64,000 nucleotides of DNA from Paenibacillus artemisiicola (GCF_017652985.1 NZ_JAGGDJ010000003.1:372001-436000), one strand, 5' to 3'. Counted from the first letter of the stretch, positions 7,873 through 17,442 are shown. Translations and numbers: made by a program. The notes: a model not told the origin generated them from the letters alone.

Positions 7873-8406
7873 ATGCCGCAATGGAAAGGGCTGCTCGCGG
7901 CCTGCGCCGCGACGCTTGCCGTCACGCTGCTGATCACCGCGCTGCCGGCGGCCGACCGCCGGATGAAGGAAGGGGCGGGCGACGTTTCCGTGTTCCGGCC
8001 CGTGCCGGTCAAACGGCTCAGTTCCGACACCATCGTCGATACGATGCTCGGTTTGAATTTGTCGCTGAAGGTGAAGAAGGTAGCATGGAACGGGTCCGTG
8101 CTCACCGTGGATTTAGCGGATGAAGAATATGGGAATGCTGTAGACGGCGGGATGGACGACCTGCGGCGCCTGTTCGAGTTCGCGTTCAACCGGACCGATA
8201 ACGTGAGCCGGGTGCTCGTCCGGTTCGTGGCGCCGCTTCAGCCCGAGTCGGACGAGGCGCGGAGCGACGTCCGGGTGGTCGCGGCGGTGGATGTCCGGCG
8301 CACGGACGCCTGGTTGTCCACAGAACTGTCAAACTTAAGCGCCGCGAGGCCGTTTCAGGACGAAATCTGGCGCCAGCGCCTGCGTTTGTCGGGGTCGCAG
8401 TTGTAG
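7873..8406 (+). CDS. Predicted membrane-anchored extracytoplasmic protein, possibly GerMN-like
   Basis: 177 residues with an uncleaved-looking N-terminal membrane segment (about residues 6-24) and a soluble remainder. Residues around VAWNGSVLTVDLADEEYG followed by a helix and VSRVLVRFVAP resemble the GerMN-type pattern (short strand, VDL strand, helix, second strand) of sporulation and germination proteins. This is a pattern resemblance, not a firm assignment. It lies between the mtrB terminator and the promoter of the hepS operon, so it is probably a single-gene unit. I do not recognise a specific orthologue. Confidence 0.6.
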   Translation: MPQWKGLLAACAATLAVTLLITALPAADRRMKEGAGDVSVFRPVPVKRLSSDTIVDTMLGLNLSLKVKKVAWNGSVLTVDLADEEYGNAVDGGMDDLRRLFEFAFNRTDNVSRVLVRFVAPLQPESDEARSDVRVVAAVDVRRTDAWLSTELSNLSAARPFQDEIWRQRLRLSGSQL

Positions 8407-8432
8407 CGAAACGACAAACATAGTGCTATAAT
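8404..8432 (+). promoter_or_regulatory. Candidate extended -10 promoter of the hepS operon
   Basis: TGCTATAAT (TGn plus perfect TATAAT, 8424-8432), with a weak -35 TAGCGA at 8404; hepS starts 53 bases downstream. Confidence 0.6.
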
Positions 8433-8484
8433 TATTTAGATTATAAAGCAGCTAACCTTTGCTGTTTGTCCGGAGGCTAGGCCA

Positions 8485-9357
8485 ATGAAACCTTACAAAG
8501 TTCCCGAGATCGCCAAAAAGTACGTCGATTACGATATGATTCAAGCCCATACGGAGCTGCCGGCGTTTCCCGATTCGCGGGCCAGGCTGCTCTTTACGTT
8601 TCTTTCGAATCAACGTACGCCGCTGCTTCACAGCGAACTGTACACCTTGGTCGTCTCGCTGGTGCAGCTGGGCATGGACACCCACGACTTGATCGACGAA
8701 TCGGGACGCGTCGCCGAGAAGGAAATGCGCTCGCGCCAGTTGAAGGTGCTCGCGGGCGACTATTACAGCAGCCGGTTCTACCAGCTGCTGGCCCAGGCCG
8801 GCCAAGTCGGCATGATCCGCCGGATCAGCAACGGCGTCTGCGAAGTGAACCGGCTGAAGGTCAACTTCTACATGAAGATGAAGCAGCTGAAGCTGACGGC
8901 CGAAGACTACTTGAACCAATGCGCGCAGATCAGGACGGAGCTTTTCACGGTCTTTACGGACATTTTGGACGACCGGATGGCGCGCGTCTGGACCGAGCTG
9001 CTGCAGGGAGTGGGCCGCTGCGAGGTCGTCCTGGACGAGCTGAAGCGCAGCGACAAGCCGGAACGCTTCGGCGGCAGCTGGGGGTATTGGCACGTGCTTC
9101 ACGTCGGAACGGACGAAGAGAAGCGCAAGCTGGCCGACGATCCGCAGGAGCCGTCGCTCGCGGCGTCATTGCTCGCGGCGTACGATATCCGCGCGGAGCT
9201 GGCCGAGAAGCTGCGGCAGTCCGTCGCGGCCGTGCAATCCGTCATCGCGCGCCTGGATTCCGACAAGCTCGTGCGCGAACTTCAGCAGATCGGAGAGACG
9301 TTCCTGCGTCCGCTCCTCCCGGCGGCTTCGGCTTCCGCCCTCAACGAGAGAAGGTAA
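8485..9357 (+). CDS. hepS: Heptaprenyl diphosphate synthase, component I (HepS/GerCA)
   Basis: 290 residues, helical, with no DDxxD motif: the small regulatory subunit of the two-part enzyme that makes the C35 side chain of menaquinone-7. The block LVVSLVQLGMDTHDLIDE and the following AGDYYSSRFYQLLA are typical of HepS. The catalytic partner HepT is 3 kb downstream, with menG and the mqn genes between, in the order hepS-menG-...-hepT expected for Bacillales. CGGAGG precedes the ATG. Confidence 0.9.
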   Translation: MKPYKVPEIAKKYVDYDMIQAHTELPAFPDSRARLLFTFLSNQRTPLLHSELYTLVVSLVQLGMDTHDLIDESGRVAEKEMRSRQLKVLAGDYYSSRFYQLLAQAGQVGMIRRISNGVCEVNRLKVNFYMKMKQLKLTAEDYLNQCAQIRTELFTVFTDILDDRMARVWTELLQGVGRCEVVLDELKRSDKPERFGGSWGYWHVLHVGTDEEKRKLADDPQEPSLAASLLAAYDIRAELAEKLRQSVAAVQSVIARLDSDKLVRELQQIGETFLRPLLPAASASALNERR

Positions 9358-9368
9358 GGTGACAGACT

Positions 9369-10088
9369 GTGCAATCCAAATCGAAAGAACAACACGTGCA
9401 CGACGTGTTCGAAAGCATCGCGCCGAAGTACGATCTGATGAACGACCTGCTCAGCTTTCGCAGGCACAAGGCATGGCGCGCCTTCACGATGCGCAAGATG
9501 AACGTGCAGCCGGGCCAGACCGCGATCGATCTGTGCTGCGGCACGTGCGACTGGACGATCGCGCTCGCCCGCGCCAGCGGGAGCGGCGCGATCGTCGGTC
9601 TCGATTTCAGCCAAAACATGCTTGACGTCGGCGCCCAGAAGGTTCGCAAGGAAGGACTCGACCGGCAAATTTCCCTGCATCAGGGCAACGCGATGTCGCT
9701 TCCGTTCGAAGACAACCGGTTCGACTTCGCGACGATCGGCTTCGGCCTTCGGAACGTGCCGGACCTGGAGCAGGTGCTGCGCGAAATGAAGCGCGTCCTC
9801 AAGCCCGGCGGCCAAGTCATATGCCTGGAATTGTCCAAGCCCATTTGGCAGCCTTTCAAATCGGTCTATTATTTTTATTTCGAACGTATTTTGCCGGCGC
9901 TCGGCAAGCTGTTCGCCAAACGGTACGAACAGTACAAATGGCTTCCGGAATCGCTTAAGGCGTTCCCGGATTCCAACCAGCTGGCGGATAAATTCCGTGA
10001 CATCGGTCTCCGAAACGTGCATGCTTATCCGCTGACGGGAGGCATCGCGGCATTACACACGGGGACGAAGGGAACGGACAAGGGATGA
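9369..10088 (+). CDS. menG: Demethylmenaquinone methyltransferase
   Basis: 239-residue SAM-dependent enzyme for the last step of menaquinone synthesis. Family signatures are FESIAPKYDLMNDLLSF at the start, the SAM loop DLCCGTCDW (a variant of DVCCGTGDW), FGLRNVPD and RVLKPGGQV. The GTG start is 11 bp after hepS. The stop overlaps the prenyltransferase start by 4 bp, indicating translational coupling. It serves both classical and futalosine routes. Confidence 0.94.
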   Translation: MQSKSKEQHVHDVFESIAPKYDLMNDLLSFRRHKAWRAFTMRKMNVQPGQTAIDLCCGTCDWTIALARASGSGAIVGLDFSQNMLDVGAQKVRKEGLDRQISLHQGNAMSLPFEDNRFDFATIGFGLRNVPDLEQVLREMKRVLKPGGQVICLELSKPIWQPFKSVYYFYFERILPALGKLFAKRYEQYKWLPESLKAFPDSNQLADKFRDIGLRNVHAYPLTGGIAALHTGTKGTDKG

Positions 10089-10960
10089 TACGCAAAACTC
10101 GCATCATATTGGAAATGATCAAGGTGGAACATACGGTGTTCGCGCTGCCGTTCGCTTTCATGGGCGCGCTGATCGGCGCGGTGATGATGGAGCACCGGCT
10201 GCCGAGCTGGGCGGAGATCTTCTGGATTCTGCTCGCGATGGTCGGTGCGCGCAGCGCGGCGATGGGCATTAACCGGGTCGTCGACCGCGTGATGGACGCC
10301 AAGAACCCGCGCACCGCGAAACGGGCGATTCCGGCCGGGCTGCTGAAAGCCGGCGAGGTCGTCGTGTTCATCGCGGTGTCCTTTGTCGTGCTGTTCATCG
10401 CGGCTTCGCAGCTCAATTCGCTGTGCGTGAAGCTCATGCCCATCGCGGTATTGTTCCTCGTGCTCTACTCGTACACGAAACGGTTCACCTGGCTGTGCCA
10501 CGTGGTGCTCGGCATCACGATCGGCCTCGCGCCGCTCGGCGGGTGGATCGCCGTTACCGGCGCGTTCGATCCGGCGGTCTGGGTGCTCTACGGCTCGGTC
10601 GTCTGCTGGCTTGCCGGCTTCGATATCATTTACGCATGCCAAGACTTCGAATTCGACCGCCGCGAAGGCGTCTATTCCATTCCGGCCCGCTTCGGGCTGG
10701 CCGGCGGCTTGCAGATCGCCCGCGGCTTTCATCTATTGACCGCGGCCGGATTCATTTCGTTATATTGGTTGACGGATCTAGGTTGGATTTATTTGATCGG
10801 CGCGATCGCATCGGTCGGCTTCCTCTGGTATGAACATATGCTCGTGAAGCCCAACGATATCAGTCGGGTGCAAACGGCATTTTTCACGATGAACGGCTGG
10901 CTCAGCATTACGATGTTCGCGTTCACGCTGTTGGATTTGGTGGTGCTGCATCCATGGTAA
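10085..10960 (+). CDS. UbiA-family prenyltransferase, probably MqnP of the futalosine menaquinone route
   Basis: 291 residues with eight or nine predicted membrane helices. The two Asp-rich prenyl diphosphate sites are visible: NRVVDRVMDAKNPRT (about residues 61-75) and DIIYACQDFEFDRREG. Sequence alone suggests 4-hydroxybenzoate prenyltransferase, but the organism-type and the neighbours (ubiX, mqnA, menG, hepS/T) point to MqnP, which attaches the heptaprenyl chain to the dihydroxy-naphthoate precursor. It overlaps ubiX by 7 bp. Confidence 0.85.
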   Translation: MIRKTRIILEMIKVEHTVFALPFAFMGALIGAVMMEHRLPSWAEIFWILLAMVGARSAAMGINRVVDRVMDAKNPRTAKRAIPAGLLKAGEVVVFIAVSFVVLFIAASQLNSLCVKLMPIAVLFLVLYSYTKRFTWLCHVVLGITIGLAPLGGWIAVTGAFDPAVWVLYGSVVCWLAGFDIIYACQDFEFDRREGVYSIPARFGLAGGLQIARGFHLLTAAGFISLYWLTDLGWIYLIGAIASVGFLWYEHMLVKPNDISRVQTAFFTMNGWLSITMFAFTLLDLVVLHPW

Positions 10961-11583
10961 CCGAAACAAAGCCCCGCAAGCGCTGGGTCGTCGGCATAAC
11001 GGGCGCGAGCGGCTCCGTCTACGGCATCCGGCTGATTCGCAGCCTTCTCGATTGCGGCGTCGACGTGCATCTCGTCGTGACGGAAGCGGGCTGGCGGGTG
11101 CTGAAGGAAGAACAAGGCTGGGATACGACGAAGCGCCAGGCCGCGCTGGCCGCGCATTTCCCCGAAGCGGCGGAATCGCGGGCGCTGACGCTGCATCCGA
11201 ACGCCGACATCGGCGCCTCCATCGCGAGCGGCTCGTTCCGCGTGGAAGGCATGATCATCATGCCTTGCTCGATGGGGACGCTGGCGTCGATCGCGCACGG
11301 CATCTCCGACGATTTGATGACGCGCGCCGCGGATGTTATGCTGAAGGAAAGCCGCAAGCTCCTGATCGTCCCGCGGGAGACGCCGCTGCACGCCATTCAT
11401 CTGGAGAACATGCTGACGCTGGCCAAGCTCGGCGCCAAAATCATCCCGGCGATGCCGGCGTTTTATTACGGTCCGCAGAGCATGGACGAGATGGTCAACT
11501 TCATGGTCGGGAAAGTGCTGGATCAAATTCCGTTGGAGCACGAGCTGTACAGAAGATGGGGAGATGATCGGCATGGAGACTAG
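10954..11583 (+). CDS. ubiX: Flavin prenyltransferase UbiX (MqnM role)
   Basis: 209 residues. Conserved blocks are GITGASGSVYGIRL (FMN phosphate loop) near residues 14-27, IASGSFRVEGMIIMPCSMGT in the middle, and the PRETPLHAIHLENM motif. UbiX makes the prenylated FMN needed by UbiD-type decarboxylases, which in the futalosine route remove the ring carboxyl group. The matching ubiD/mqnL gene is not in this window. Start overlaps the prenyltransferase; the mqnA start overlaps its end. Confidence 0.92.
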   Translation: MVTETKPRKRWVVGITGASGSVYGIRLIRSLLDCGVDVHLVVTEAGWRVLKEEQGWDTTKRQAALAAHFPEAAESRALTLHPNADIGASIASGSFRVEGMIIMPCSMGTLASIAHGISDDLMTRAADVMLKESRKLLIVPRETPLHAIHLENMLTLAKLGAKIIPAMPAFYYGPQSMDEMVNFMVGKVLDQIPLEHELYRRWGDDRHGD

Positions 11584-12448
11584 CCGCCCGCTTACGGTCG
11601 GCCGCATCGACTACGCGAACGTATGGCCGATCTTCCATTACGCGGAGGAGCGGCTGCCGACGGAGCGGTTCCGCATCGAGAAGCGGGTGCCGGCCGCGCT
11701 CAATCGCGCCTTGAAGCAGGGCGAGATCGACATTACGTCAATGTCCTCCTTCGCCTACGCGGAGCATGCGGACCGGTACCTGCTGCTGCCGGACCTGTCC
11801 GTCAGCGCGAAAGGCCGCGTCAATTCCATCCTGCTCTTTTTGAAGAAACCGCTCGAGGACGTGCTGACGGGCCGGATCGCCATGACGGCGACCTCCGCCA
11901 CGTCGGTCAATTTGCTTAAAATTTTGATGAAGCTGTATTACCGCGCCGAACCGTCCTACGTGACGATGGAGCCTTCCCTCGACGACATGCTGGCCGAAGC
12001 GGACGCCGCGCTGTTGATCGGCGATACGGCGATCCACGCTTCCTGGGCCAACAAAAGGAAGGACAGGGGGCTTGCCGTCATCGATCTCGGGGCGCTCTGG
12101 AACAGCTGGACCGGCTACGGGATGACCTTCGCGCTGGTCGCGGTGCGCAAAGAGGTCGCCGAACGCGATCCCGAAGCGGTAACGGACGTGCTTCGCGCCT
12201 TGACCGCGAGCAAGGAGCGGAGCCTGCGCGACCTGAAGCCGCTCGTGGACAAGGCGTGCGCGCAGCTGGGCGGAGAGCCTTCTTATTGGGACCGCTATTT
12301 TCGCGAGTTACACTACAATTTCGGATCGGACGAGCAGGCGGGCCTGTCGCTGTACTTCGATTACGCGCACCAGCTGGGATTGCTGCCGCACGAAGTACGG
12401 ATGCGTTTTTTCGAGGACCACGCGGCTCTTAAGGTGAAGAACGAATGA
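11573..12448 (+). CDS. mqnA: Chorismate dehydratase MqnA
   Basis: 291 residues of periplasmic-binding-protein fold without a signal peptide. It converts chorismate to 3-[(1-carboxyvinyl)oxy]benzoate, the entry to the futalosine menaquinone pathway. Family features are VGRIDYANVWPIF at the start, DITSMSSFAYAEH, TATSATSVNLLKIL, and ALLIGDTAI. An ATG at 11564 leaves no room after the GGGGAG site at 11558-11563; the ATG at 11573 has correct 9-base spacing. Its gene sits inside an operon that continues to aro genes making its substrate. Confidence 0.93.
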   Translation: METSRPLTVGRIDYANVWPIFHYAEERLPTERFRIEKRVPAALNRALKQGEIDITSMSSFAYAEHADRYLLLPDLSVSAKGRVNSILLFLKKPLEDVLTGRIAMTATSATSVNLLKILMKLYYRAEPSYVTMEPSLDDMLAEADAALLIGDTAIHASWANKRKDRGLAVIDLGALWNSWTGYGMTFALVAVRKEVAERDPEAVTDVLRALTASKERSLRDLKPLVDKACAQLGGEPSYWDRYFRELHYNFGSDEQAGLSLYFDYAHQLGLLPHEVRMRFFEDHAALKVKNE

Positions 12449-13419
12449 AACTACTGGACATTTACGCCAAAATGAAAGGCGACCTGGACGCGATCGAAGG
12501 CCAGCTGGCGCGCAGCGTCACGTCGGACCACGCGCTGCTGACCGATACCTCCACGCATTTGCTTAAAGCGGGCGGAAAGCGCATCCGCCCCGTGTTCGTC
12601 CTGCTGTCCGGCAAGTTCGGCACGTACGAGCTGAGCGTGCTGGAGCGGGTTGCGGTGCCGCTCGAACTGATCCACATGGCGTCGCTCGTGCACGACGACG
12701 TCATCGACAACGCCGAAACCCGGCGGGGCCAGCTGACGGTCAAGTCCAAATGGGATAACCGGATCGCGATGTATACCGGGGATTACATATACGGCAAGGC
12801 CCTCGCCATCGTGACGGAGCTGGAAAACCCGCAAATCCACCAAATCTTGTCCGGCGCCATGGTGCAGATGTGCATCGGGGAAATGGAGCAGATCCGAGAC
12901 TTCTTCAACACGAAGCAGTCCGTCCGGAATTACCTGCTCCGCATCCGCCGCAAAACGGCGATCCTGCTCGCGATCAGCTGCCAGCTCGGCGCGATCGCTT
13001 CCGGCGCGGACCGCAAGACCGCGAACGCCCTGTACCGGTTCGGCTACAACGTCGGCATGGCGTTCCAAATCCGCGACGACCTCCTCGACCTGCTCGGCAC
13101 CGAGAAGCAGATCGGCAAGCCGCCGGGCTCGGACATCCGGCAGGGCAACATCACGCTGCCCGTGCTGCTCGCGCTGAGGGAATCGGCGAACGCCGAGGAG
13201 CTCCAGGCGGAGATCGACAACATCCAGTCCTCGAACGGAGCAGGGGAAACGAAGCGCGCGTTGAACATTATACGGAAGAGCGCCGGCATCGCGATCGCCG
13301 ACAAGTTGGCGACGCGGTACATCGCCAAGGCGATCGAAGCGCTCGCCGGGCTGCCGAACATTCCGGCGAAGAAGAATTTGACCGATATCGCGCATTTCGT
13401 GGGAAAACGAAACTACTGA
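12445..13419 (+). CDS. hepT: Heptaprenyl diphosphate synthase, component II (HepT)
   Basis: 324-residue catalytic subunit of the C35 prenyl synthase. Both aspartate-rich motifs are present: DDVID in [15 protein letters not shown] and DD in [11 protein letters not shown], together with GGKRIRP near residue 41. It starts within the mqnA stop codon (4-bp overlap), so is translationally coupled to the menaquinone genes. Confidence 0.94.
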   Translation: MKLLDIYAKMKGDLDAIEGQLARSVTSDHALLTDTSTHLLKAGGKRIRPVFVLLSGKFGTYELSVLERVAVPLELIHMASLVHDDVIDNAETRRGQLTVKSKWDNRIAMYTGDYIYGKALAIVTELENPQIHQILSGAMVQMCIGEMEQIRDFFNTKQSVRNYLLRIRRKTAILLAISCQLGAIASGADRKTANALYRFGYNVGMAFQIRDDLLDLLGTEKQIGKPPGSDIRQGNITLPVLLALRESANAEELQAEIDNIQSSNGAGETKRALNIIRKSAGIAIADKLATRYIAKAIEALAGLPNIPAKKNLTDIAHFVGKRNY

Positions 13420-13441
13420 ACGCGCCTGGGAGGGAACTCGA

Positions 13442-13885
13442 GTGGAAAGAACATTTCTGATGGTCAAGCCGGACGGCGTGCAGCGCGGCTTGATCGGCGA
13501 AATCGTATCGCGCTTCGAACGCAAGGGACTTAAGCTGGTTGCCGCCAAATTCATGCGCATCACGCCGGAAATCGCCGAACGCCACTATGCCGAGCACGTC
13601 GGGAAGCCCTTCTATCCGCCGCTCGTCGAGTTCGTGACGTCGAGCCCCGTTTTCGCGATGGTGTGGCAGGGGGATAACGTCATCGGCCTTACGCGCGCCA
13701 TGATCGGCAAGACGAACGCCCTGGAAGCGGCCCCCGGCACGATCCGGTCCGATTACGCCGTGCACACGAACTTCAATCTCATTCACGGCTCGGATTCGCC
13801 GGAAAGCGCCGAGCGGGAGATCGGGATCTTCTTCGAGCCGCACGAGCTGTTAGATTATACGCAGACGATCGGGCAGTGGGTGTAG
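13442..13885 (+). CDS. ndk: Nucleoside diphosphate kinase
   Basis: 147 residues, GTG start after GGGAGGG. Typical opening [15 protein letters not shown] and active-site histidine in [16 protein letters not shown]. It equalises NTP/NDP pools. The hepT-ndk-cheR order is the same as in B. subtilis. The terminator stem begins inside the last codons. Confidence 0.96.
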   Translation: MERTFLMVKPDGVQRGLIGEIVSRFERKGLKLVAAKFMRITPEIAERHYAEHVGKPFYPPLVEFVTSSPVFAMVWQGDNVIGLTRAMIGKTNALEAAPGTIRSDYAVHTNFNLIHGSDSPESAEREIGIFFEPHELLDYTQTIGQWV

Positions 13886-13905
13886 TCCTACCTGCCCGAT
13901 TTTTC
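13868..13905 (+). terminator. Terminator overlapping the ndk stop codon
   Basis: Nine-bp stem ATCGGGCAG / CTGCCCGAT with the ndk stop in the loop, followed by TTTTTC. It should reduce read-through from the menaquinone genes into cheR. Confidence 0.75.
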
Positions 13906-13927
13906 TGCATTCACGGGGGATCATACC

Positions 13928-14710
13928 TTGGAAGACAAGGACTTTTCGCTCTTTATCGAACGCATTAAGGGGAAGACGGCCATCGACCTGTCGCTCTACA
14001 AGGAAGCGCAGATGAAGCGCAGGCTGACGACGCTTCGGCAGAAATACGGCTTCGAGACGTTCGAAACCTATTATCGCGAGCTGGAACGGGACGGCAAGCT
14101 GATGGACGAATTTCTGGACCGGATGACGATCAACGTGTCCGAATTTTGGCGCAATCCCGGCCGCTGGGAAGCGATGGAGCGGAAGTTTCTTCCGGAGCTG
14201 CTGAAGCAGGGCGGACGGGTGAAGATCTGGAGCGCCGCCTGCTCGACCGGGGAAGAGCCGTACACGCTGTCGATGATCGTGCATGCGCTCGGCGCGCAGG
14301 ACCGGGTCTCCATTCTCGCCACGGATTTGGACGGCGCCGTCCTGCAGAAAGCGGTACAGGGCGTCTATCCGGAGCGGTCCGTCCGCGACGTGCCGCATGC
14401 GTATCGGTCCGATTATTTCGTGCCGCACGGCCGGGGCGAAGTCGCGGTCGCGGACAAGCTGAAGACGATCGTCGCATTCAAGCGGCAAAACCTGCTGAAC
14501 GATCCGTTCGACGGCGGCTTCGATATCATCGTCTGCCGCAACGTCATGATCTATTTTACCGAGGAAGCCAAGCACGGGCTGTACCGGAAGTTCTCGCGGG
14601 CGCTCAAGCCCGGCGGGCTGCTCTTCGTCGGGAGCACGGAGCAGATCTTCTCGCCGGGGCAGTACGAGCTCGAATCGGCGGAGACGTTCTTCTACCGGCG
14701 GCGGGCGTAA
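13928..14710 (+). CDS. cheR: Chemotaxis protein methyltransferase CheR
   Basis: 260 residues, TTG start after GGGGGATC. CheR methylates glutamates of chemoreceptors using SAM. N-terminal helical domain, then the SAM domain with WSAACSTGEEPYTLSM, ATDLDG and FDIIVCRNVMIYF. No other chemotaxis gene is nearby; the isolated position between ndk and aroC is the Bacillus arrangement. Confidence 0.93.
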   Translation: MEDKDFSLFIERIKGKTAIDLSLYKEAQMKRRLTTLRQKYGFETFETYYRELERDGKLMDEFLDRMTINVSEFWRNPGRWEAMERKFLPELLKQGGRVKIWSAACSTGEEPYTLSMIVHALGAQDRVSILATDLDGAVLQKAVQGVYPERSVRDVPHAYRSDYFVPHGRGEVAVADKLKTIVAFKRQNLLNDPFDGGFDIIVCRNVMIYFTEEAKHGLYRKFSRALKPGGLLFVGSTEQIFSPGQYELESAETFFYRRRA

Positions 14711-14795
14711 GACGCGCGTCTTCCGGACGGGTATAGGAATTTCCAGCTTCACCAATACTATGCGTATCGCAATCCATTCGCATAGGAGGTGCAGC

Positions 14796-14963
14796 ATGGA
14801 CAAACGCAAAGTGATTTTGGCGTACAAGCGCGGGTTTATCACCGTCCAGGAATGCGCCCAAATCCTTGGCATCGACACGGGGCAAATGAAGGGGCTCATG
14901 AACGACCCCGAATTGTCCGCGGATCCGCAAGCTTTGCGTGGCAAACAATCCGCCAACGGATAA
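14796..14963 (+). CDS. Small 55-residue protein with HTH-like helices, unknown
   Basis: A short frame with a very strong ribosome site (TAGGAGGTG, 5 bases before ATG). The sequence VILAYKRGFITVQECAQILG followed by DTGQMKGLMND looks like the helix pair of a small helix-turn-helix domain, as in DNA-binding or partner-binding peptides. The C-terminal 15 residues are polar. A terminator follows. I do not recognise the family; the ribosome site and terminator argue that it is a real gene. Confidence 0.65.
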   Translation: MDKRKVILAYKRGFITVQECAQILGIDTGQMKGLMNDPELSADPQALRGKQSANG

Positions 14964-14974
14964 GCCGGCACCGG

Positions 14975-15016
14975 CCGTCCGAACGCCTTCCCAAGAGGCG
15001 TTTCGGGCGGTTTTTT
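14975..15016 (+). terminator. Terminator upstream of the aro-trp operon
   Basis: Imperfect 14-bp stem (CCGTCCGAACGCCT with AGGCGTTTCGGGCGG) and a six-T tail. Confidence 0.8.
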
Positions 15017-15053
15017 GCTGTTTCGGCGGCCTTTTGGCGCCCGTTGCGATTTC

Positions 15054-15082
15054 TTGTCAAACCGCGGACGCTATACTATAAT
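15054..15082 (+). promoter_or_regulatory. SigA promoter of aroC-aroB-aroH
   Basis: -35 TTGTCA at 15054-15059, 17-bp spacer, perfect -10 TATAAT at 15077-15082. Expected start near 15090, about 70 bases before aroC. Confidence 0.82.
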
Positions 15083-15160
15083 GAGCAAAGATATTCGAGG
15101 GAGACCATGTAGTTCCGAGATCGGGCTTCGCGGCGTTCGGGATGAGAGAGGAGCTTTACG

Positions 15161-16330
15161 TTGAGTTTACGCTATTTGACGGCAGGAGAAACGCACGGCC
15201 CGCAGCTGACGGCCATTATCGAGGGGATGCCGAGCAACCTGCAGCTGGACTTCGAAGAACTGGATTTTCAGCTGCAGCGGAGACAGAAGGGCCACGGCCG
15301 GGGGCGCCGGATGCAGATCGAGAAGGACGCGGCCAACATCGTCGGGGGCGTGCGCCACGGCCGCACGACGGGGGCGCCGATCGCGCTGGTCGTCGAGAAC
15401 AACGACTGGAAGCATTGGACGAGCGTCATGAACATCGCACCGATCGAGGGCAGCGACGAGGAGAAGCGCCGCGTGCACCGGCCGCGTCCGGGCCATGCCG
15501 ATCTGAACGGCGGTTTGAAATACAATTTGACGGATCTGCGCAACGTGCTGGAGCGGTCCAGCGCGCGCGAAACGGCGGCGCGCGTCGCCGTCGGCGCGGT
15601 CGCCCGGCAGTTCCTGGCGGCGTTCGGCATCAAAGTCGGCGGCCAAGTCATCCGCATCGGGGAAATCGAAGCCCCGGCGAACGATCTCCCGCTGGACGAG
15701 CTGATCCGGCTGACGGAGGAATCGCCGGTCCGCGTCGTCGATAAGGAAACGGAAGCGAAAATGACCGCGTACATCGACCAAATCAAAGCGGAGGGCGATT
15801 CCATCGGCGGGATCGTGGAATGCATCGTGGAAGGCGTGCCGGTCGGGCTCGGCAGCCACGTGCAGTACGACCGCAAGCTGGACGGCCGAATCGCGCAAGC
15901 CGTCGTGTCGATCAACGCGTTCAAGGGCTGCGAGATCGGCATCGGCTTCGAGGCGGGCACGATCCGCGGGTCGCAGGTGCACGACGAGATCCTGTACGAC
16001 GAGGAGCGGGGCTACCATCGCCGGACGAACCGGCTCGGGGGCTTCGAGGGCGGCATGACGAACGGCGAGCAGATCGTCGTGCGCGGCGTGATGAAGCCGA
16101 TTCCGACGCTGTACAAGCCGCTGCAAAGCGTGGACATCGACACGAAGGAGCCGTTCACGGCGCAGGTCGAACGTTCCGACAGCTGCGCGGTGCCCGCGGC
16201 GAGCGTCGTCATGGAGCACGTCGTGGCGTGGGAAGTGGCGAAGGCGTTCCTGGAGAAATTCGGCGGGGACTCGATGGAAGAAATCCGCGCGAACTACGAC
16301 AACTACCTTGCGCAAGTGAGGCGTTACTAA
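15161..16330 (+). CDS. aroC: Chorismate synthase
   Basis: 389 residues. FMN-dependent removal of phosphate from EPSP to give chorismate. The opening [27 protein letters not shown] and [15 protein letters not shown] motifs are typical. TTG start after GAGAGGAGC. The stop overlaps the aroB start by one base. In B. subtilis the same gene is called aroF. Confidence 0.96.
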   Translation: MSLRYLTAGETHGPQLTAIIEGMPSNLQLDFEELDFQLQRRQKGHGRGRRMQIEKDAANIVGGVRHGRTTGAPIALVVENNDWKHWTSVMNIAPIEGSDEEKRRVHRPRPGHADLNGGLKYNLTDLRNVLERSSARETAARVAVGAVARQFLAAFGIKVGGQVIRIGEIEAPANDLPLDELIRLTEESPVRVVDKETEAKMTAYIDQIKAEGDSIGGIVECIVEGVPVGLGSHVQYDRKLDGRIAQAVVSINAFKGCEIGIGFEAGTIRGSQVHDEILYDEERGYHRRTNRLGGFEGGMTNGEQIVVRGVMKPIPTLYKPLQSVDIDTKEPFTAQVERSDSCAVPAASVVMEHVVAWEVAKAFLEKFGGDSMEEIRANYDNYLAQVRRY

Positions 16331-17442
16331 TGGGCGGCGCGCGCAAGCTGACCGTCGACCTCGGCGAACGGTCCTATCCGATCTACATCGGCGAAGGACT
16401 GTTGGACGAAGCGGGCGTGCGGCTCGCCGAGCACGGAATCAGCAAAAAATCGCCGCTGCTGATCGTGACGGATAACCGTGTCGCGGAGCGGCATTTGGGA
16501 CGCTTGGAAGCCTTGCTGCGCGAGAGCGGATTCACGGTCGCTTCCGCGGTCATTCCTTCCGGCGAAGCGTCGAAGTCGCTCAGCCGCCTGGAGGAGCTCG
16601 TCGGCGCGGCGCTGGAGCGCGGGCTCGACCGCAAGTCCGCGGTCGTCGCGCTCGGCGGCGGCGTGGTCGGCGATTTGGCCGGCTTCGTGGCCGCGTCGTA
16701 TATGCGCGGGATCAAGTTCGTCCAAATTCCGACGACGATCCTGGCGCATGACAGCAGCGTCGGCGGCAAGGTCGCCGTCAATCATCCGCTCGCGAAGAAC
16801 ATCATCGGCGCGTTCCACCAGCCGGAGCTGGTGCTCTACGATCTGGATACGCTCCAGACGCTGCCGGAACGCGAAGTGAAGGCCGGCCTGTCCGAAGTCG
16901 TGAAGCACGGCTTGATCTGGGACGCCGAGTTCGTCGCGTGGTGCGACGCCAACGCGGAGAAGCTGCTGGCGCTGGATCCGGAGGCGCTCGGATACGCGCT
17001 CTACAAGGGCTGCAGCGTGAAGGCGGCGGTCGTGTCGAAGGACGAGCGGGAGAACGACCTGCGCGCCATTCTCAACCTCGGCCATACGATCGGCCACGCG
17101 CTCGAGGCGGTAGCCGGCTACGGCGAGCTGCTGCACGGCGAAGCGATCGCCATCGGCATGGTGGGGGCGGCCCGTCTGGCGGTCCGGCTCGGCGCGCCGG
17201 AAGACGTCTACCGCGTGACGAAGCGCGTGCTCGCGCGCGTCGGATTGCCCGTCCGGCTGCCGTCGCACCTGGACACGGACGCGATCATGAGCGCGATGAT
17301 GCACGACAAGAAATTTCAAGAAGGCGCGATCACGTTCATCGTGCCCGTCGCCGTCGGCAAGGTGGAAATCAATAAATCGGTATCGACCGCCCTCATTCGC
17401 GAGATCGTGGAAGAGCTGAAACAGGAGGCCGTCGAGGCATGA
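16330..17442 (+). CDS. aroB: 3-Dehydroquinate synthase
   Basis: 370 residues. NAD+ and metal-dependent cyclisation of DAHP, an early shikimate step. Motifs: GGGVVGDLAGFVAA (NAD loop), PTTILAHDSSVGGK, NIIGAFHQP, and metal histidines in NLGHTIGHALE and LLHGEAIAIGM. The open frame extends far upstream inside aroC, but the ATG at 16330 (overlapping the aroC stop) gives the normal length. It overlaps aroH by 4 bp. Confidence 0.96.
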   Translation: MGGARKLTVDLGERSYPIYIGEGLLDEAGVRLAEHGISKKSPLLIVTDNRVAERHLGRLEALLRESGFTVASAVIPSGEASKSLSRLEELVGAALERGLDRKSAVVALGGGVVGDLAGFVAASYMRGIKFVQIPTTILAHDSSVGGKVAVNHPLAKNIIGAFHQPELVLYDLDTLQTLPEREVKAGLSEVVKHGLIWDAEFVAWCDANAEKLLALDPEALGYALYKGCSVKAAVVSKDERENDLRAILNLGHTIGHALEAVAGYGELLHGEAIAIGMVGAARLAVRLGAPEDVYRVTKRVLARVGLPVRLPSHLDTDAIMSAMMHDKKFQEGAITFIVPVAVGKVEINKSVSTALIREIVEELKQEAVEA

